A DNA stretch of 64,000 nucleotides from Trogon surrucura (lineage: Eukaryota > Chordata > Aves > Trogoniformes > Trogonidae). Of this stretch, positions 9,535 to 21,300 are shown piece by piece (positions within the stretch are counted from its first letter, which is position 1; the number at the start of each line of letters is the position of its first letter). The notes under the pieces were generated by a model. The model was given only the letters and a program-made list of their open reading frames with translations, searched no databases and was not told the DNA's origin. Both the position numbers and the translations under genes were made by a program. The DNA lies in assembly GCA_020746105.1 (NCBI GenBank), contig CM036620.1, positions 44,226,706 to 44,290,705 of the forward strand. The letters are read 5' to 3'.

Positions 9535-12420
9535 ATGAAGGGGGATGGGGTTATAACTGGGATTGCAGCGGGGCAGTGCTCTAGAAATTATGAGGACCGG
9601 GTGGCCTCCCATCCCCCTAGGGTGAGATCAGTGTGCTCAGCTTGCTCCCTGAAATGCTTATACACCAATGCACGCAGCATGGGGAATAAGCAGGAGGAGC
9701 TAGAAACCTGGGTTCGGGCAGGAGATTATGATCTGGTGGCAATTACAGAGACATGGTGGGACAGCTCACATGACTGGAATGTGGTCATGGGTGGCTATGT
9801 CCTTTTCAGGAAAGACAGACCAGCCAGGCGAGGTGGTGGAGTCGCTCTTTACGTGAAAGAGCAACTACAATGTCTTGAATACCATCCAGGCATGGATGAG
9901 GAGCAAGTTGAGAGTGTATGGGTTAGAATTAAGGGGCAGGCTGGCAGGAGAGATACTGTTGTGGGTGTCTATTACAGGCCACCAGATCAGGGTGAGGAAG
10001 TTGATGAGGCCTTCTACAGGCAGCTGAGAGCGGTCTCACAATCACAGGCCCTGGTTGTCGTGGGGGATTTTAACTTCCCTGATATTTGCTGGAAGGACAA
10101 CTCAGCCAGCCAGCCACAGTCCAGGAGGTTCCTCCAGTGCATCGATGATAATTTTCTGATGCAAATGGTGGAGGAGCCGACTAGGAGAGGAGCACTGCTG
10201 GACCTCATCCTCGCTAACAAGGAGGATCTGGTTGAAGCAGTAAAGGTTGAGGGCTGCCTTGGCTGCAGTGACCATGAAATGGTGGAGTTCAGGATCTCAT
10301 GTAGCAGAAACAAAATAGCAAGCAGAATTGCAACCCTGGACTTTGCCAAGGCAAACTTTGGATTTTTCAAGCAATTACTAGAGAAAATCCCATGGGCAAG
10401 GCTGTTTGAAGGTAAAGGGGCCCAAGATAGTTGGTTAGCGTTCAGGGACTGCTTTTACCGTGCTCAAGATCAGAGCATCCCGACACGTAGGAAGTCAAGG
10501 AAGGGAGCCAGGAGACCTGCGTGGCTAAACGGGGATCTGCTGGGTAAGCTCAAGGGCAAGAGGAAAATTTACAGATCTTGGAAGGCAGGGCTGGCCACTA
10601 GGGAAGAATATAAGGCTGTTGTCCGAGGGTGTAGGGAGGCAACTAGGAAAGCAAAGGCCTCCCTTGAATTGAACCTGGCGAGAGGGGTCAAGGACAACAG
10701 GAAGAGCTTTTTCAAATACGTGGCAGATAAAACTAACACCAGAGGCAATGTAGGCCCACTGATGAATGAGGTGGGTGCCTTGGTGACAGATGATACAGAG
10801 AAGGCAGAGTTACTGAATGCCTTCTTTGCCTCTGTCTACTCTGCCGGAGGCTGTCCTGAGGAGCCCCATTCCCCTGAGGCCCCAGAGGAAGTCAGGGCAG
10901 TGGAGGAGTATGCTTTAGTCGATGAGGACTGGATTAGGGACCAATTAAGCAATCTGGACATCCATAAATCCATGGGTCCAGACGGGATGCATCCACGGGT
11001 GCTGAGGGAGCTGGCTGATGTCATTGCTAGACCACTCTCCATCATCTTTGCCAAGTCTTGGGAGAGGGGAGAGGTGCCTGAGGACTGGAGGGAAGCAAAT
11101 GTCACTCCAGTCTTCAAAAAGGGCAAGAAGGAGGACCCGGGTAACTATAGACCGGTCAGCCTCACCTCCATCCCTGGGAAAGTGATGGAACGACTTATCC
11201 TTGGTGCCATCTCAAGGCATATCAGGGATAAGAGGGTCATTAGAGACAGTCAACATGGCTTCACCAAAGGGAAGTCGTGCTTGACTAACCTCATAGCCTT
11301 TTATGAGGATATAACAAGGTGGATAGATGATGGCCGAGCGGTGGATGTGGTCTACCTTGACTTCAGTAAAGCATTTGACACAGTCTCCCACAGCATCCTT
11401 GCTACTAAACTGCAGAAGTGTGGTCTAGACTCTCGGGTAGTGAGGTGGACTGTGAACTGGCTAAGGGGAAGAAGCCAAAGAGTTTTGGTCAATGGGGCAG
11501 AGTCTGGTTGGAGACCTGTATCCAGTGGAGTGCCTCAAGGGTCGGTACTGGGACCAGTATTATTCAATATATTCATCGATGACTTGGATGAGGGACTAGA
11601 GAGTACTATCAGCAAGTTTGCTGATGACACCAAGCTGGGAGGAGTGGCTGACACACCAGAAGGCTGTGCTGCCATCCAGCGAGACCTGGACAGGCTGGAG
11701 CGTTGGGCGGGGAAAAATTTAATGAAATATAACAAGGGTAAATGTAGGGTCTTGCATCTGGGTAGGAACAACCCCAGGTTCCAGTATAAGTTGGGGAATG
11801 ACTTATTAGAGAGTAGTGTAGGGGAAAGGGACCTGGGAGTCTTGGTGGACAGCTGGATGACCATGAGCCAGCACTGTGCCCTTGTGGCCAGGAAGGCCAA
11901 TCGCATCCTGGGGTGTATTAGAAGGGGGGTGGTTAGTAGGTCGAGAGAGGTTCTCCTTCCCCTCTACTCTGCCCTGGTGAGACCCCATCTGGAATACTGT
12001 GTCCAGTTCTGGGCCCCTCAGTTCAAGAAAGACAGGGAAGTGCTGGAGAGAGTCCAGCACAGGGCAACTAGGATGATGAAGGGAGTGGAGCATCTCCCTT
12101 ATGAGAAAAGACTGAAGGAGCTGGGGCTCTTTAGTTTGGAGAAGAGGAGGCTGAGGGGTGACCTCATTAATGTTTACAAATATATCAAGGGTGAGTGTCA
12201 CGAGGATGGAGCCAGGCTCTTCTCGGTGACAACCACTGATAGGACAAGGGGTAATGGGCTGAAACTGGAACACAAGAGGTTCCGCTTAAACTCGAGAAGA
12301 AACTTCTTCTCAGTGAGGGTGACGGAGCCCTGGAACAGGCTGCCCAGAGAGGTTGTGGGGTCTCCTTCTCTGGAGACATTCAAGACCTGCCTGGACACGT
12401 TCCTGTGTGGCATAGTCTAG
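9535..12420 (+). CDS. CR1 ORF2: endonuclease and reverse transcriptase
   Basis: A 961-codon uninterrupted frame. The enzyme nicks chromosomal DNA and reverse-transcribes CR1 RNA at the nick (target-primed reverse transcription). The N-terminal APE-type endonuclease shows Asn45 (LYTNARS), Glu72 (ITETWW), GDFN at 177-180 and SDH at 245-247, all catalytic positions present. The reverse transcriptase follows: FKKGKK and [18 protein letters not shown], motif A with Asp609 and Asp615 (DFSKAFD), motif B GVPQG at 665-669, and catalytic FADD at 695-698. The C-terminal part has [12 protein letters not shown] and [19 protein letters not shown]. Start: the ATG at 9535 lies 2 bases past the ORF1 stop, a spacing that fits termination-reinitiation. 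Compared with copies 2 and 3, which agree with each other, this copy has private changes such as Trp for Arg in DSWMTMS and Arg for Gly in KANRIL. The frame is intact, but the element lacks its promoter and most of ORF1. Activity in trans is possible but unproven. Confidence 0.93.
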   Translation: MKGDGVITGIAAGQCSRNYEDRVASHPPRVRSVCSACSLKCLYTNARSMGNKQEELETWVRAGDYDLVAITETWWDSSHDWNVVMGGYVLFRKDRPARRGGGVALYVKEQLQCLEYHPGMDEEQVESVWVRIKGQAGRRDTVVGVYYRPPDQGEEVDEAFYRQLRAVSQSQALVVVGDFNFPDICWKDNSASQPQSRRFLQCIDDNFLMQMVEEPTRRGALLDLILANKEDLVEAVKVEGCLGCSDHEMVEFRISCSRNKIASRIATLDFAKANFGFFKQLLEKIPWARLFEGKGAQDSWLAFRDCFYRAQDQSIPTRRKSRKGARRPAWLNGDLLGKLKGKRKIYRSWKAGLATREEYKAVVRGCREATRKAKASLELNLARGVKDNRKSFFKYVADKTNTRGNVGPLMNEVGALVTDDTEKAELLNAFFASVYSAGGCPEEPHSPEAPEEVRAVEEYALVDEDWIRDQLSNLDIHKSMGPDGMHPRVLRELADVIARPLSIIFAKSWERGEVPEDWREANVTPVFKKGKKEDPGNYRPVSLTSIPGKVMERLILGAISRHIRDKRVIRDSQHGFTKGKSCLTNLIAFYEDITRWIDDGRAVDVVYLDFSKAFDTVSHSILATKLQKCGLDSRVVRWTVNWLRGRSQRVLVNGAESGWRPVSSGVPQGSVLGPVLFNIFIDDLDEGLESTISKFADDTKLGGVADTPEGCAAIQRDLDRLERWAGKNLMKYNKGKCRVLHLGRNNPRFQYKLGNDLLESSVGERDLGVLVDSWMTMSQHCALVARKANRILGCIRRGVVSRSREVLLPLYSALVRPHLEYCVQFWAPQFKKDREVLERVQHRATRMMKGVEHLPYEKRLKELGLFSLEKRRLRGDLINVYKYIKGECHEDGARLFSVTTTDRTRGNGLKLEHKRFRLNSRRNFFSVRVTEPWNRLPREVVGSPSLETFKTCLDTFLCGIV

Positions 12421-12500
12421 GCATTCCTGCTCTGGCAGGGGGATTGGACTTGATGATCTTTCGAGGTCCCTTCCAATCCCTAACATTCTATGATTCTATG

Positions 12501-13052
12501 AATTCTGCCCCTGTGCTCAGCACTGGGGAGGCCTCCCCTCGAGTGCTGTGTGCAGGTCTGGGTGCCTCATTTCACGAAAGATATTGAGGTGCTGGAGCGG
12601 GTCCAGAGGAGAGCAACGAGCCTGGGAAAGGGACTAGAGTCCTGTGAGGAGAAGCTGGGGGAGCTGGGGGTGTTCAGCCTGGAGGAGACTCAGGAGGGAC
12701 CTTTTCACTCTCTACAACTACCTGAAGGGAGGTTGTAGTCAGGTGAGGGTCGGGCTCTTCTCCTGGGCAACTAGTGACAGGATGAGAGGACATGGCTTGA
12801 AACTGCATCAGGGGAGGTTTAGGTTGGATCTCAGTAAGCACTTCCTCACGGAGAGGGTGCTCAGGCATTGGGATGCACTGCTCAGGGAAGGGGTGGAGTC
12901 ACGGTCCCTGCAGATGTTAAGGAAAGGCTGGATGTGGCACTTAGTGCCATGGTCTAGCTGTTGTGATGGTGTTGAGTCATAGGCTGGACTTGATGATCTC
13001 AGAGGTCTTTTCCAGCCTCAACAATTGTGTGATTCTGTGATTCTATGATGTA
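12501..13052 (+). mobile_element. Old CR1 LINE, right part with 3' tail
   Basis: Resumes the older CR1 where the younger insertion ends. It covers the ORF2 C-terminus (frame 12550-12738: [13 protein letters not shown], then LGVFSLEE), which is frame-shifted near 12700 into the 12644-12982 frame ([35 protein letters not shown]). The UTR follows (GGACTTGATGATCTCAGAGG, 12986-13005) and the tail GTGTGATTCTGTGATTCTA ends near 13045. The frame break and divergence show it was dead before or soon after it was interrupted. TGATGTA at 13046-13052 repeats the left flank at 8841-8847. Confidence 0.85.
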
Positions 13053-16000
13053 GTCAACAGAAATGGATCAATCAAATTTATGGGCCAAATTACCTTGCTA
13101 GATACATGTGTGTGCTTCCTGCTGATTTCTGTGATGAGCTAGTGGTCTGGGTGAGCAGGGCAGTTATTTACACAGAGAGAAGACTACTCTGGATCTGGAG
13201 TTTTCATAGCATTGTTTATTTTTATTTCTTATTTATTTGTTTGTTCGTTGGCTTGTTTGTTTGTTTCTGCTTCAGGGCAGAATTTCTGCTTCAGCACAGG
13301 TGTCTTCGAAAAGCTTTTCCACTTGCTGAAATAACAATAGATTTGAGGTATCATTTTAGCTATTATACACAGAATAAATTTGACTGATATTGATTTATTT
13401 TACCTCAGATATAGTCAGTAGTCATGAAGCAAAGAACATTGGCATAGTTTGGACCCACTTAAAACAACTTTACTGATGTAATTTGGAACAAAATCAGATT
13501 TGGGAATTTCATTTTTCAGATTAAAGTATAAGCTTTCTTGTAGTATAGTAGTCTATGGTTACAGTGTCTTGTTTCTGTACACCAGCTATAATCATCTAAT
13601 TCTATCTTAAATGACAATTTTAAATACAGGCCATATATAAATAGTTTCATTATCATTCTTAGAGCTATAAACAGACTTTACATCAGTGATAATGTTAATA
13701 TTATTATTACATTTCTGCTTTATGCTATGTGTATTCATCTATAGAGGAAAATTTCATTTTTACATCCTAAATATGGAATTCGTAATTCTGTAACTTATTA
13801 TGTAGTAGTTTTATCAAGTCTACATTGTCATAAGTAGTTTAATATTCTCTACATAGATTTGGAGATTATCTAATCAGATATGTTGAACAGTTAATTTTTA
13901 GGCATGTATTAGTTTTATTTTTTAATTGGATAGTTTAGAAGACATACTCCTAAATAATTGCAGTTCATACCCATTGTGTATATCTACAAGTCATACTGCA
14001 CTACACGGTGAGCTGGAACCCGGTGTTGCACAATAGTGGAGCAGGTTCATAAAACTGAGTATATTCTACACCTACATTGGCTATTCACTGGTTGAAACTC
14101 TTTTACTAAACTCAGAATGATGGTGCATTTTCTTAAAACCAGCATTTTTGATTTAACCAGCAACTTTCTGTTATGGTGATTAACAATTCTCACATCACTT
14201 TTTGGAAACACATAAACCTGAGCCAAAAAAAAAATCATATTCTAAGATTTCGAATTGATTACTCTTACTCCTATGTAATCAAACCTTAAAAACATATCTA
14301 AATGATTAGTTACCTTACAAGAAATGACAGTATCCCTTTATGCTCCTGACAGTATAAAGAATAGCGTTGAAAAACTACAAAACCTTCTGCATGTAACTTA
14401 GCAATTGCTTAGAAGTATGAAATGGCAATTTTAGGACAGAAAGCAAATTAGTTTCAGACATTCATAACTGTTCTTCAGTATAAAGTGAAAGGCAAAGTAA
14501 GCGCAGACATGAAAAAGAGTGCCAATCCCTGCTTTTAAATTGAAGATATATAAAATCTTTTGGAGTCTATCAAGATACTGGAGTCTATCAAAGAGGAGGG
14601 ATGTTTTAAAGGGTGAAAATAGTTATATTTATTTCAAGACAGCTGCTTTATCAATGTTTGTGGAATTTCTTGTGTTATGTTACTGAGTTAGAAATAGCTG
14701 CCAAAAATTACCCTTCTTACTCCTTTTCTCAAACAAGTTTCAATAAAAAGTAGTTTAAAAAAGTCTTCTTCTGTGGTAAAGTATTTCCAAAGTAGTCATA
14801 GCTATGAATCAAGCTCAAAACTGCATATGTGCAACTGTGTGTGCAAATCTATAGTTTATATGACATTAGTAATGTTACAATTTTGCATTTTCTTGGTTAG
14901 TTTTTTACTTTACTCTTCCTGCACCAATCTCAAAGTTTTGGATCGATTATCAGGGTTAAGGTTTTGGTTCTTTTGCCTAGGAGGCTGCTAGTTGTTGTCA
15001 TAAAAATGATTTTTAAAATATATAATATGGTTTGAATAATAACTCAATATTGATTAACTAGAAATCATCTACCTCACCTTACTGCATGTAGAACAATCTG
15101 CTTATCAGCTCTATTTGGGGGTAGATAATGTGGATGCACAGAATAAAACCAATGTCTATAGAAGTGATGTTAAGGACAAGTATTTTATTTTTTTTCTCAA
15201 AGGGGATGTATTTTAAATCTTGCCAAAGATTAATATTGATTTTGATTTTTTTTCCTACTTCTTAATGAGAGCAAGCTGGGTTATTTTTTTCCTGTGATGC
15301 ATAAAGGAAGATTGTTTTCTTTATATGCAGTGACACACACAGAAATGAACTGAATTATATCATTTAACTTTTTGTTAACTTTTAAATCCCAGATCACTGC
15401 AATTTAATTTAAAATGAATTAAAATTTTATTTAAATAATCTCTGTAAAAATGAGTGAATTACAACAATTTTGCACTACAGAATATTCTATTGTTATTTGT
15501 TTCGATATTAACTAAACTGATCTCAATAGCAAATGTTTAATGCAGAGTGAGGTCAATATGCTTCTCTTAATTCTGAAAAAAACATCTCAAGAATCACAAG
15601 TGAAAAGATTGTTCAGTAGCTTCTCTGACTTGTAATTGCAGGGATAAATGATTTACTTGAAGCTGGAAAATATATGCATTATTCATCAGCATTCTATCTC
15701 TCCATCTGTGTTGAGATATATTTGAAAGCTGCCCTCATCAGGAGACTGGAATTAAAATTAATAAACTTACATTGATTTCTTTGTGTTTCTTTTTCTTTTT
15801 TAAGATAACGATACTGGATTAGGCATAGGGTTTTCTTCTTTTTGGATAGTAAGAACCAGAGATGTCCTAATGTAGATAATGTGTTTTAAGTACAAGATTC
15901 ATTTTCGTTTTCTTAATTCTTTTGTTATTCTGATACCGTGTCTGTTGCAGGGTTGTTGCAACAGGTCATGAGATCAGACTGGAGGACTTTCAGTTTTTCT

Positions 16001-16174
16001 GTCACGTCTCCTCTTCTCCTCATGTATTTTGATTATATTTTGATTTTTCTTCTGTTCTTAAATTTTACAAAGATGAATGTTGCTGTCTTTTTGTCTTTAA
16101 CATGTTTTCATACCAAAACACCCTGATAATGGTCATCACTTATTCTCGTACACTGTCGTCTGGAACAGTGTGGC
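13053..16174. other. Non-coding AT-rich stretch
   Basis: About 3.1 kb with no supported gene. It contains a TTTG-rich run (about 13221-13265) and a short imperfect tandem duplication at 14561-14596, in which TGGAGTCTATCAA occurs twice 18 bases apart. Nothing else stands out. Confidence 0.55.
14561..14596. repeat. Imperfect 18-bp tandem duplication
   Basis: Units at 14561-14578 and 14579-14596 share their first 13 bases (TGGAGTCTATCAA). Probably replication slippage. Confidence 0.8.
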
Positions 16175-16731
16175 TGTTGTGGTTTAACACCAGCCAGCAA
16201 CTAAGCACCACACAGCCGCTCTCTCACTCCTCCAATGAGATAGATGGGAAGGAGAGTGGGAAAAAAAGAAGTAAAATTCATCAGTTGAGATAAGAGTGAT
16301 TTAATTACTAAAAATATAAAAGCAATATAATAATAATAATAATGATTTTTTTTTAGAAAAGAGAGCAAGAAATAAAACCCAAGAAAAGACAAGTGATGTA
16401 ATTACTCACTACTCACTGCCCAAACAATGCCCGAGAAGTGATCCATCCCTCCCAACTAACTGCTCCCAGTTTATGTACTGAGCGTGCCATTCTGTGCTAT
16501 GGGATGGCCCTTTGGCAAGTTCAGTTCAGCTGTCCTGCCGTGCTCCTGCCCAACTGCTTGTACACCTCCTCGCTCGCAGAGCACGGGAAACCGAACAACT
16601 CTTAACTAAGCAGGACTTAGCGATGACTGAAACATCAATGTGTCAACATTATTCTCATACTAAATCCAAACCACAGCACTGTACCAGATGCTAGGAAGAA
16701 AATTAACTCCATTCCAGTTGAAACCAGGACA
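16175..16731 (-). mobile_element. Solo LTR, ERVL-like avian endogenous retrovirus
   Basis: A 557-bp block starting TGTTGTGGTTTAACACCAGC and ending CCAGGACA on the plus strand, so it has TG..CA ends. It reads as an LTR in minus sense: U3 starts TGTCCTGGTTTCAACTGGAA at 16731 going down, a TATA-like TACATAAACTGGGAGCAG lies near 16466-16484, an ATT-rich run near 16323-16345 covers the poly(A) region, and the U5 end reads GCTGGTGTTAAACCACAACA. This wording is familiar from many bird genomes. The 5-bp flanks (GTGGC and GCAGT) do not match, so the target-site duplication is lost or boundaries differ by a few bases. No internal retroviral sequence flanks it. Confidence 0.85.
16323..16345. repeat. (AAT)n run inside LTR
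   Basis: An AAT/ATA trinucleotide run next to a T-run, at the position where this LTR family carries a variable A/T-rich segment before the poly(A) site. Confidence 0.85.
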
Positions 16732-17802
16732 GCAGTAAAACCGATTTTGTTAGGAGGACACTGGAAAGTAAATCGTATCTCTTGGATTGAGGCAGAGGGT
16801 GACATCCGTATGTACAATCTATCCAGTAACTTCAGTGACAGTTCCATTAGGGGCTTCATTCCAGAGTCATGGAAGATCTACCTGCAGCCTGCCTTTTGGT
16901 AGAGGAGCATGGAGAGGGTGATGGCCAAGCATCCTTATTCTAGCAGTCAGTGATGCCAGTTCTCAGGCTGACTTTTGCAGCCCCTAATATCTGGCATCCT
17001 TGAGGTTTGTAATTTCCAGTCCAGCTTGGATGGTCTATTGCAAAGAAGTCCTAGGGCTGTGATGTTAATGGAAGTCCATTATAAATATTACACTGGCATG
17101 AGCCACAAATACATTTATTCTAGTAAACTTAAAAGGAAAAGTTTGAGGTTGTAAAGCTGGAGAGTGCTCTGAGAGAAAACCGTAAATAAGAGGTTACAGT
17201 CTTGAAATATAGCTGACTTCTGCTCTTAGCCCTATCTGTCACCTGAGAGATAATTCTTAGGCTATATTGTTACTAAAGCAACCAGAGGTTAGACTGCCTC
17301 AAAGAGGACAAGTCATAAATCAACGAAAGTGATCACTTTTGTTCTAGTTAGACGTAAGGATCATCAGAATCTTTCTAAGCATATTTAGTCTTTAAAGCTG
17401 TACCAAATTACTTTGAACTTCCTTATGTTTGTAAAATTTAATTGTTGCCATCGATTGGAGTTGGAGGTGTGCAAAAAGATGAATTATTCTTCTTCATAGT
17501 TTGTAAAGCTCATAAAACATACAGATCCTGTGTTATTTTGACTGCTCTCACTAGAATTCTCTATCTTTCGTATGATTCTAAATTGCTAACTTTTTTTTAA
17601 TGTTGGACAGTATGACTAACATTGTGACATATTTTCTGGCTTGATCATTTAAAGTATTTGCTATGTTTTTGATGAGAAGATAAATGAAAACCAACTTTTT
17701 TATCATTGAATTTATAGTAACTTTATAGTACCTCAAAGACAGCAAAAAACTACACCAGTACTGCAAAAGGACAAGCTCTGAATGAACAGTTTATATATTT
17801 TT

Positions 17803-17819
17803 AACAACAACAACAACAA
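17803..17819. repeat. (AAC)n microsatellite
   Basis: Just over five AAC units without interruption. Confidence 0.95.
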
Positions 17820-18292
17820 TCTTTCTGTCCGATTTTGTTTTCTTTTGCTTGAGTAATCTATATATTGTTATGACTATAAGACATAATAATTTTACAAAGT
17901 ATTTTTTCATTTCATCAGTACAGAGAGTGGATGTATTTTGTTCTGTGGGCCATATCAGAAGTATGACATCCGTCCTTTAAAAAATAGGAGACAGTAATTT
18001 CTATTGGGTGTCCTCAGCAACTTCTAAATTACTTCAATCTTACATGCCATAAGCCCTTTAAAGATTAGTCTAAGTGATTTTCGTAATAAGACTACTTTTT
18101 TTTCTCTCTTCTGACAAAGTAGATGGATAAACAGCAGCTATGTTAAATTAGAAAGAAGAATTAAGAATACTTTCCTCCCTATATGTGTGATCTCTTTGAA
18201 CTTACTAAAATCATTCCTTTGTTAAAGCAGTTCCCACAGATGATTGTTGATGTAAGCTTTAAATACCCTCTGTTGAATAGATACCTATTTTA

Positions 18293-18313
18293 AGAATCAT
18301 AGAATCATAGAAT
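18293..18313 (-). mobile_element. CR1 3' tail scrap
   Basis: AGAATCATAGAATCATAGAAT is the reverse complement of the CR1 terminal repeat (ATTCTATGATTCTATGATTCT). Only a few following bases could be CR1 UTR, so this is an extremely 5'-truncated insertion or a deletion remnant. Chance is possible because the motif is short. Confidence 0.55.
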
Positions 18314-21300
18314 TGGACTGACAAAATATGTCACTTTTGAAGAGCAGACATCAACTTCTTATACTGTGCAACACTTAACAGTTAAACCTGTGAAAAGAAT
18401 TTTAAGTAAAAGTCAAAGAATGCGCCCCAAAAGTGCATCACTAGAGATTTCTCGTAGTGATGGGGAGATGGTTTCCTTACTTTCCAGACACTAGGTACCA
18501 AAACCACAAAAGCCAATTTGATGTGGCAAATCATTTAAGGACTTCACCTACAACTATTTTCTGAACTGCATGTTTGCAATTTTGCTTTCACAAGCTTCAC
18601 ACAGTGCACACACCTTCTACATTTTGGAGTCTGATCATTTTTCTCACTCATGCAGGAATGCCTAGTAATCAAGTTCACTGCAACTGTGGTAGATATAAAA
18701 CTGGATGGAAAGGAAGTTTACCATTAAAAAGTCTGATGTGGACTACTCTGGCAATCAGGAGATTGGAGAGGTTATAGAAAAAAGAGTTGAGGAGCTTATT
18801 TAGAGGACTGAAAATGTGTGAGAATTTCTGGTGCTTGTAAATTACAGCTGTGTGCATTTCTAAAAAATGGTTGTATCATAAGAAGTAAGAAATTCCTCCT
18901 GAATAGTGATTTTGTCCTGGCACTATCTTCATACTCTTCCTACTCACTCATCAAAAGCAAATTGTCTGAATATCAGAGAAGTAAAGCCCATATTCATAAT
19001 TATTTTTGTATGTTTAGCAACAATATTGATTTGTAGTTTTCTTTCATATTTTAACAAAATTTAACTATATTTTATGTATGATAAACCTTGAAGAAAGTTT
19101 CTTCACATAATATAAATTTTTAGAAAACAGTTGCACATAAAACAATGTAGGCACCAGAAGAGAGGAAGTGAAGTCCCTTGTGAATATGAAAGAGGTATCT
19201 CAGTAGGCATTAAAGTATTACTGCTACAATACTGTTTTAATATTTTGTGGTAACACATCGTTTGTTCCAGACAAGAAACTTAGCTGGCTTTCAGAGGCAG
19301 AATAATTGTGCCATTTTGCCTAGTTTTGCTAGGTATTTTTTTTTCTGATTTCTTTTCTTGACTATATTCATGTCAGCATTTACAACGCTTACTCTTGATA
19401 ATACAGTTCATAATGTACACAGCGTGTAAAATTTCAATAGCATTTTTGATCCACTTTCTTGCCTTCGTGTTTCTGCTTATTTTTTGTATATTTATTGCTT
19501 ATATTTCTGACAAAATAGTTCCATCCTAATTGTCTTCCTCTGCTGTTTTAAAATGCTTGTTAGCTACAAAGAACTCTTTGTTTAATAAATAAAATCTTCA
19601 GACAGAGACTTTTAAACCAACATGCATTTACTTGTATTATCCTTAGGGAATGTCCTTGGAATCTTGTGTATGATTTTTTTCTTATTTTCTGTGTTGGCTC
19701 CGTTGACTCCGTGAGTCCTGACAACCTCACATGTCATTATCATTCTTTTTCCAACTCCTTGTAAATACTGAATTTCAGAAAGACATAAAAGCTTATTGTC
19801 TGTTTCTTACGTTTTTGATCTGGTGGGAGGGAAATGCACCACTAACGATCTTCAGCACAAGCCAGTTCTCCGACTAGATTACATGAGAGGTGAAGCTACG
19901 TAGTGCTAAGCAGTTATTGTTCAGCACTAGGTTTTACGTGACCAATTGTGAAGGAGAATTTGGTGTTGGATTTTGGAATCTTATCAAGTTGAGGAGACAC
20001 GCTGCTTTTCTCATGCAACTTCATTCATTTTTAGCCTAGTTGTAAGCTGTAGAAAACCATGTGGACAGTTAGCCTCATTTCTAACCTGAAAATGACATAA
20101 AATGAGGAAGACAATGCATTGAGTTGACCGACTGTTCAATAGTAGTAATAACAGTACTGCCTTTTTGCGTCTTGTTGAATGAGATTTTATGCCCTTAGCA
20201 AAGAGGCTAGAAAATGCACTTAGAAGGACAATTCTTGAGCCAAACAGTAGTGGGTTTACTAATTACAAAAGAAAAAATAGGTGGTACATTGCAGACATAA
20301 TGCCACGCTTTCCAGAGATCTGCATATGTAAATTCCAGTAGTCAATGATAACACATTACTTCTTCTAAGGGAAGCTTTTATAGAACATCGTACTAGGTCA
20401 CACAGAGATTATAAAACAATAGTATGGAATCTATTTCACTCTACAGGATAAAAATATTCACAATGCGAAATAATATTAGTGCTTACTAAATATTCCTGAT
20501 GCCTATTTTTTGCCAGGTATTTCTTAGAGTACCTACTTTATTAGAAAGTTAAAGAAATAGGTAAATCAAACAACAATGCATTGAACAGCAATGCTAGAGG
20601 ACAAAATAAACAATAAAATCCACCCTTACTTCTACAATTGCTTTCTGAATGAAAGTTCATTTGAGGTGTATTTCTTAAGCAGCAGTAATTTATAGCAATT
20701 AAGTCTGCAAACCAGTTACTTTGTATTGTGTGTTAATATCTAGTTCATTCTAAGATCAGTTTCACTTACTAAGCTAGTCAGTGAGCTTCAGCAATGGCTG
20801 AATTGTTTGTATTCCACTCCACTTATCTTAAAAGCATAACTGGAATATGATAGGAATGAATACTCAGTGTCCCAGTTTACGTATATTCACTAGGAAGATA
20901 ATGTTCAAATCAGGGAAAAATAAGGTTATAAACATGCAGTTAACTTTATATACAGTCCTGGAAGCATGTCATTTCCAAATTTTAAAAATAATCTTACTTT
21001 TGATTTTTTTGCAGCTTGTCAACTTTAAGCAAGATTTAAATGATTTTTACTTCAATCTCACTTTATGTATCAGCTGTAACTTACCATTTACTTATTTTCC
21101 AAAAGAAAATAACTGAGATTCTGTTGCTTTGTATCTTAAGGCGTATGCTAGTGAGAGAGAATTAAATTGTTACATTTGTCCTCTGTGTGTGTTATCTGAG
21201 AATTTCTTTTTTGTCAGCTTCCTACCTGTCTTGGTCTAGACTTAAGTTTAAGGTTGATAAGATCTCAGGGGCACTGACTTAAGAAAACACATGACAAAGA

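Larger units (their letters stand above)
9088..12500 (+). mobile_element. Young CR1-E-like LINE, 5'-truncated, ORF2 intact
   Basis: A non-LTR retrotransposon of about 3.4 kb nested in an older CR1. The 5' junction near 9088 falls inside ORF1, where the older CR1 coding sequence stops matching. Then follow the end of ORF1, a 2-base spacer, a complete ORF2 and a short 3' UTR ending ATTCTATGATTCTATG (12485-12500). The other two similar copies (35180-36331 and 49958-51089, both minus strand) share its UTR and tail almost base for base. No target-site duplication is evident, which is common for CR1. Subfamily CR1-E is inferred from the 3' UTR wording (GGGATTGGAAGGGACCTCGA on the opposite strand). 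Because the 5' UTR promoter and the ORF1 N-terminus are missing, the copy is not expected to transpose by itself. Confidence 0.9.

Noticed and set aside
11535-12413. Antisense open frames over CR1 ORF2 (123, 155, 71 codons; also mirrored at 35271-36149 and 50047-50519)
   Set aside because: They are shadows of the well-supported ORF2 frame and recur only because the element recurs.
16732-17040. Internal retroviral sequence next to the LTR at 16175
   Set aside because: No polypurine tract, primer-binding site or gag/pol-like frame is visible on the expected side, so the LTR is treated as solitary.
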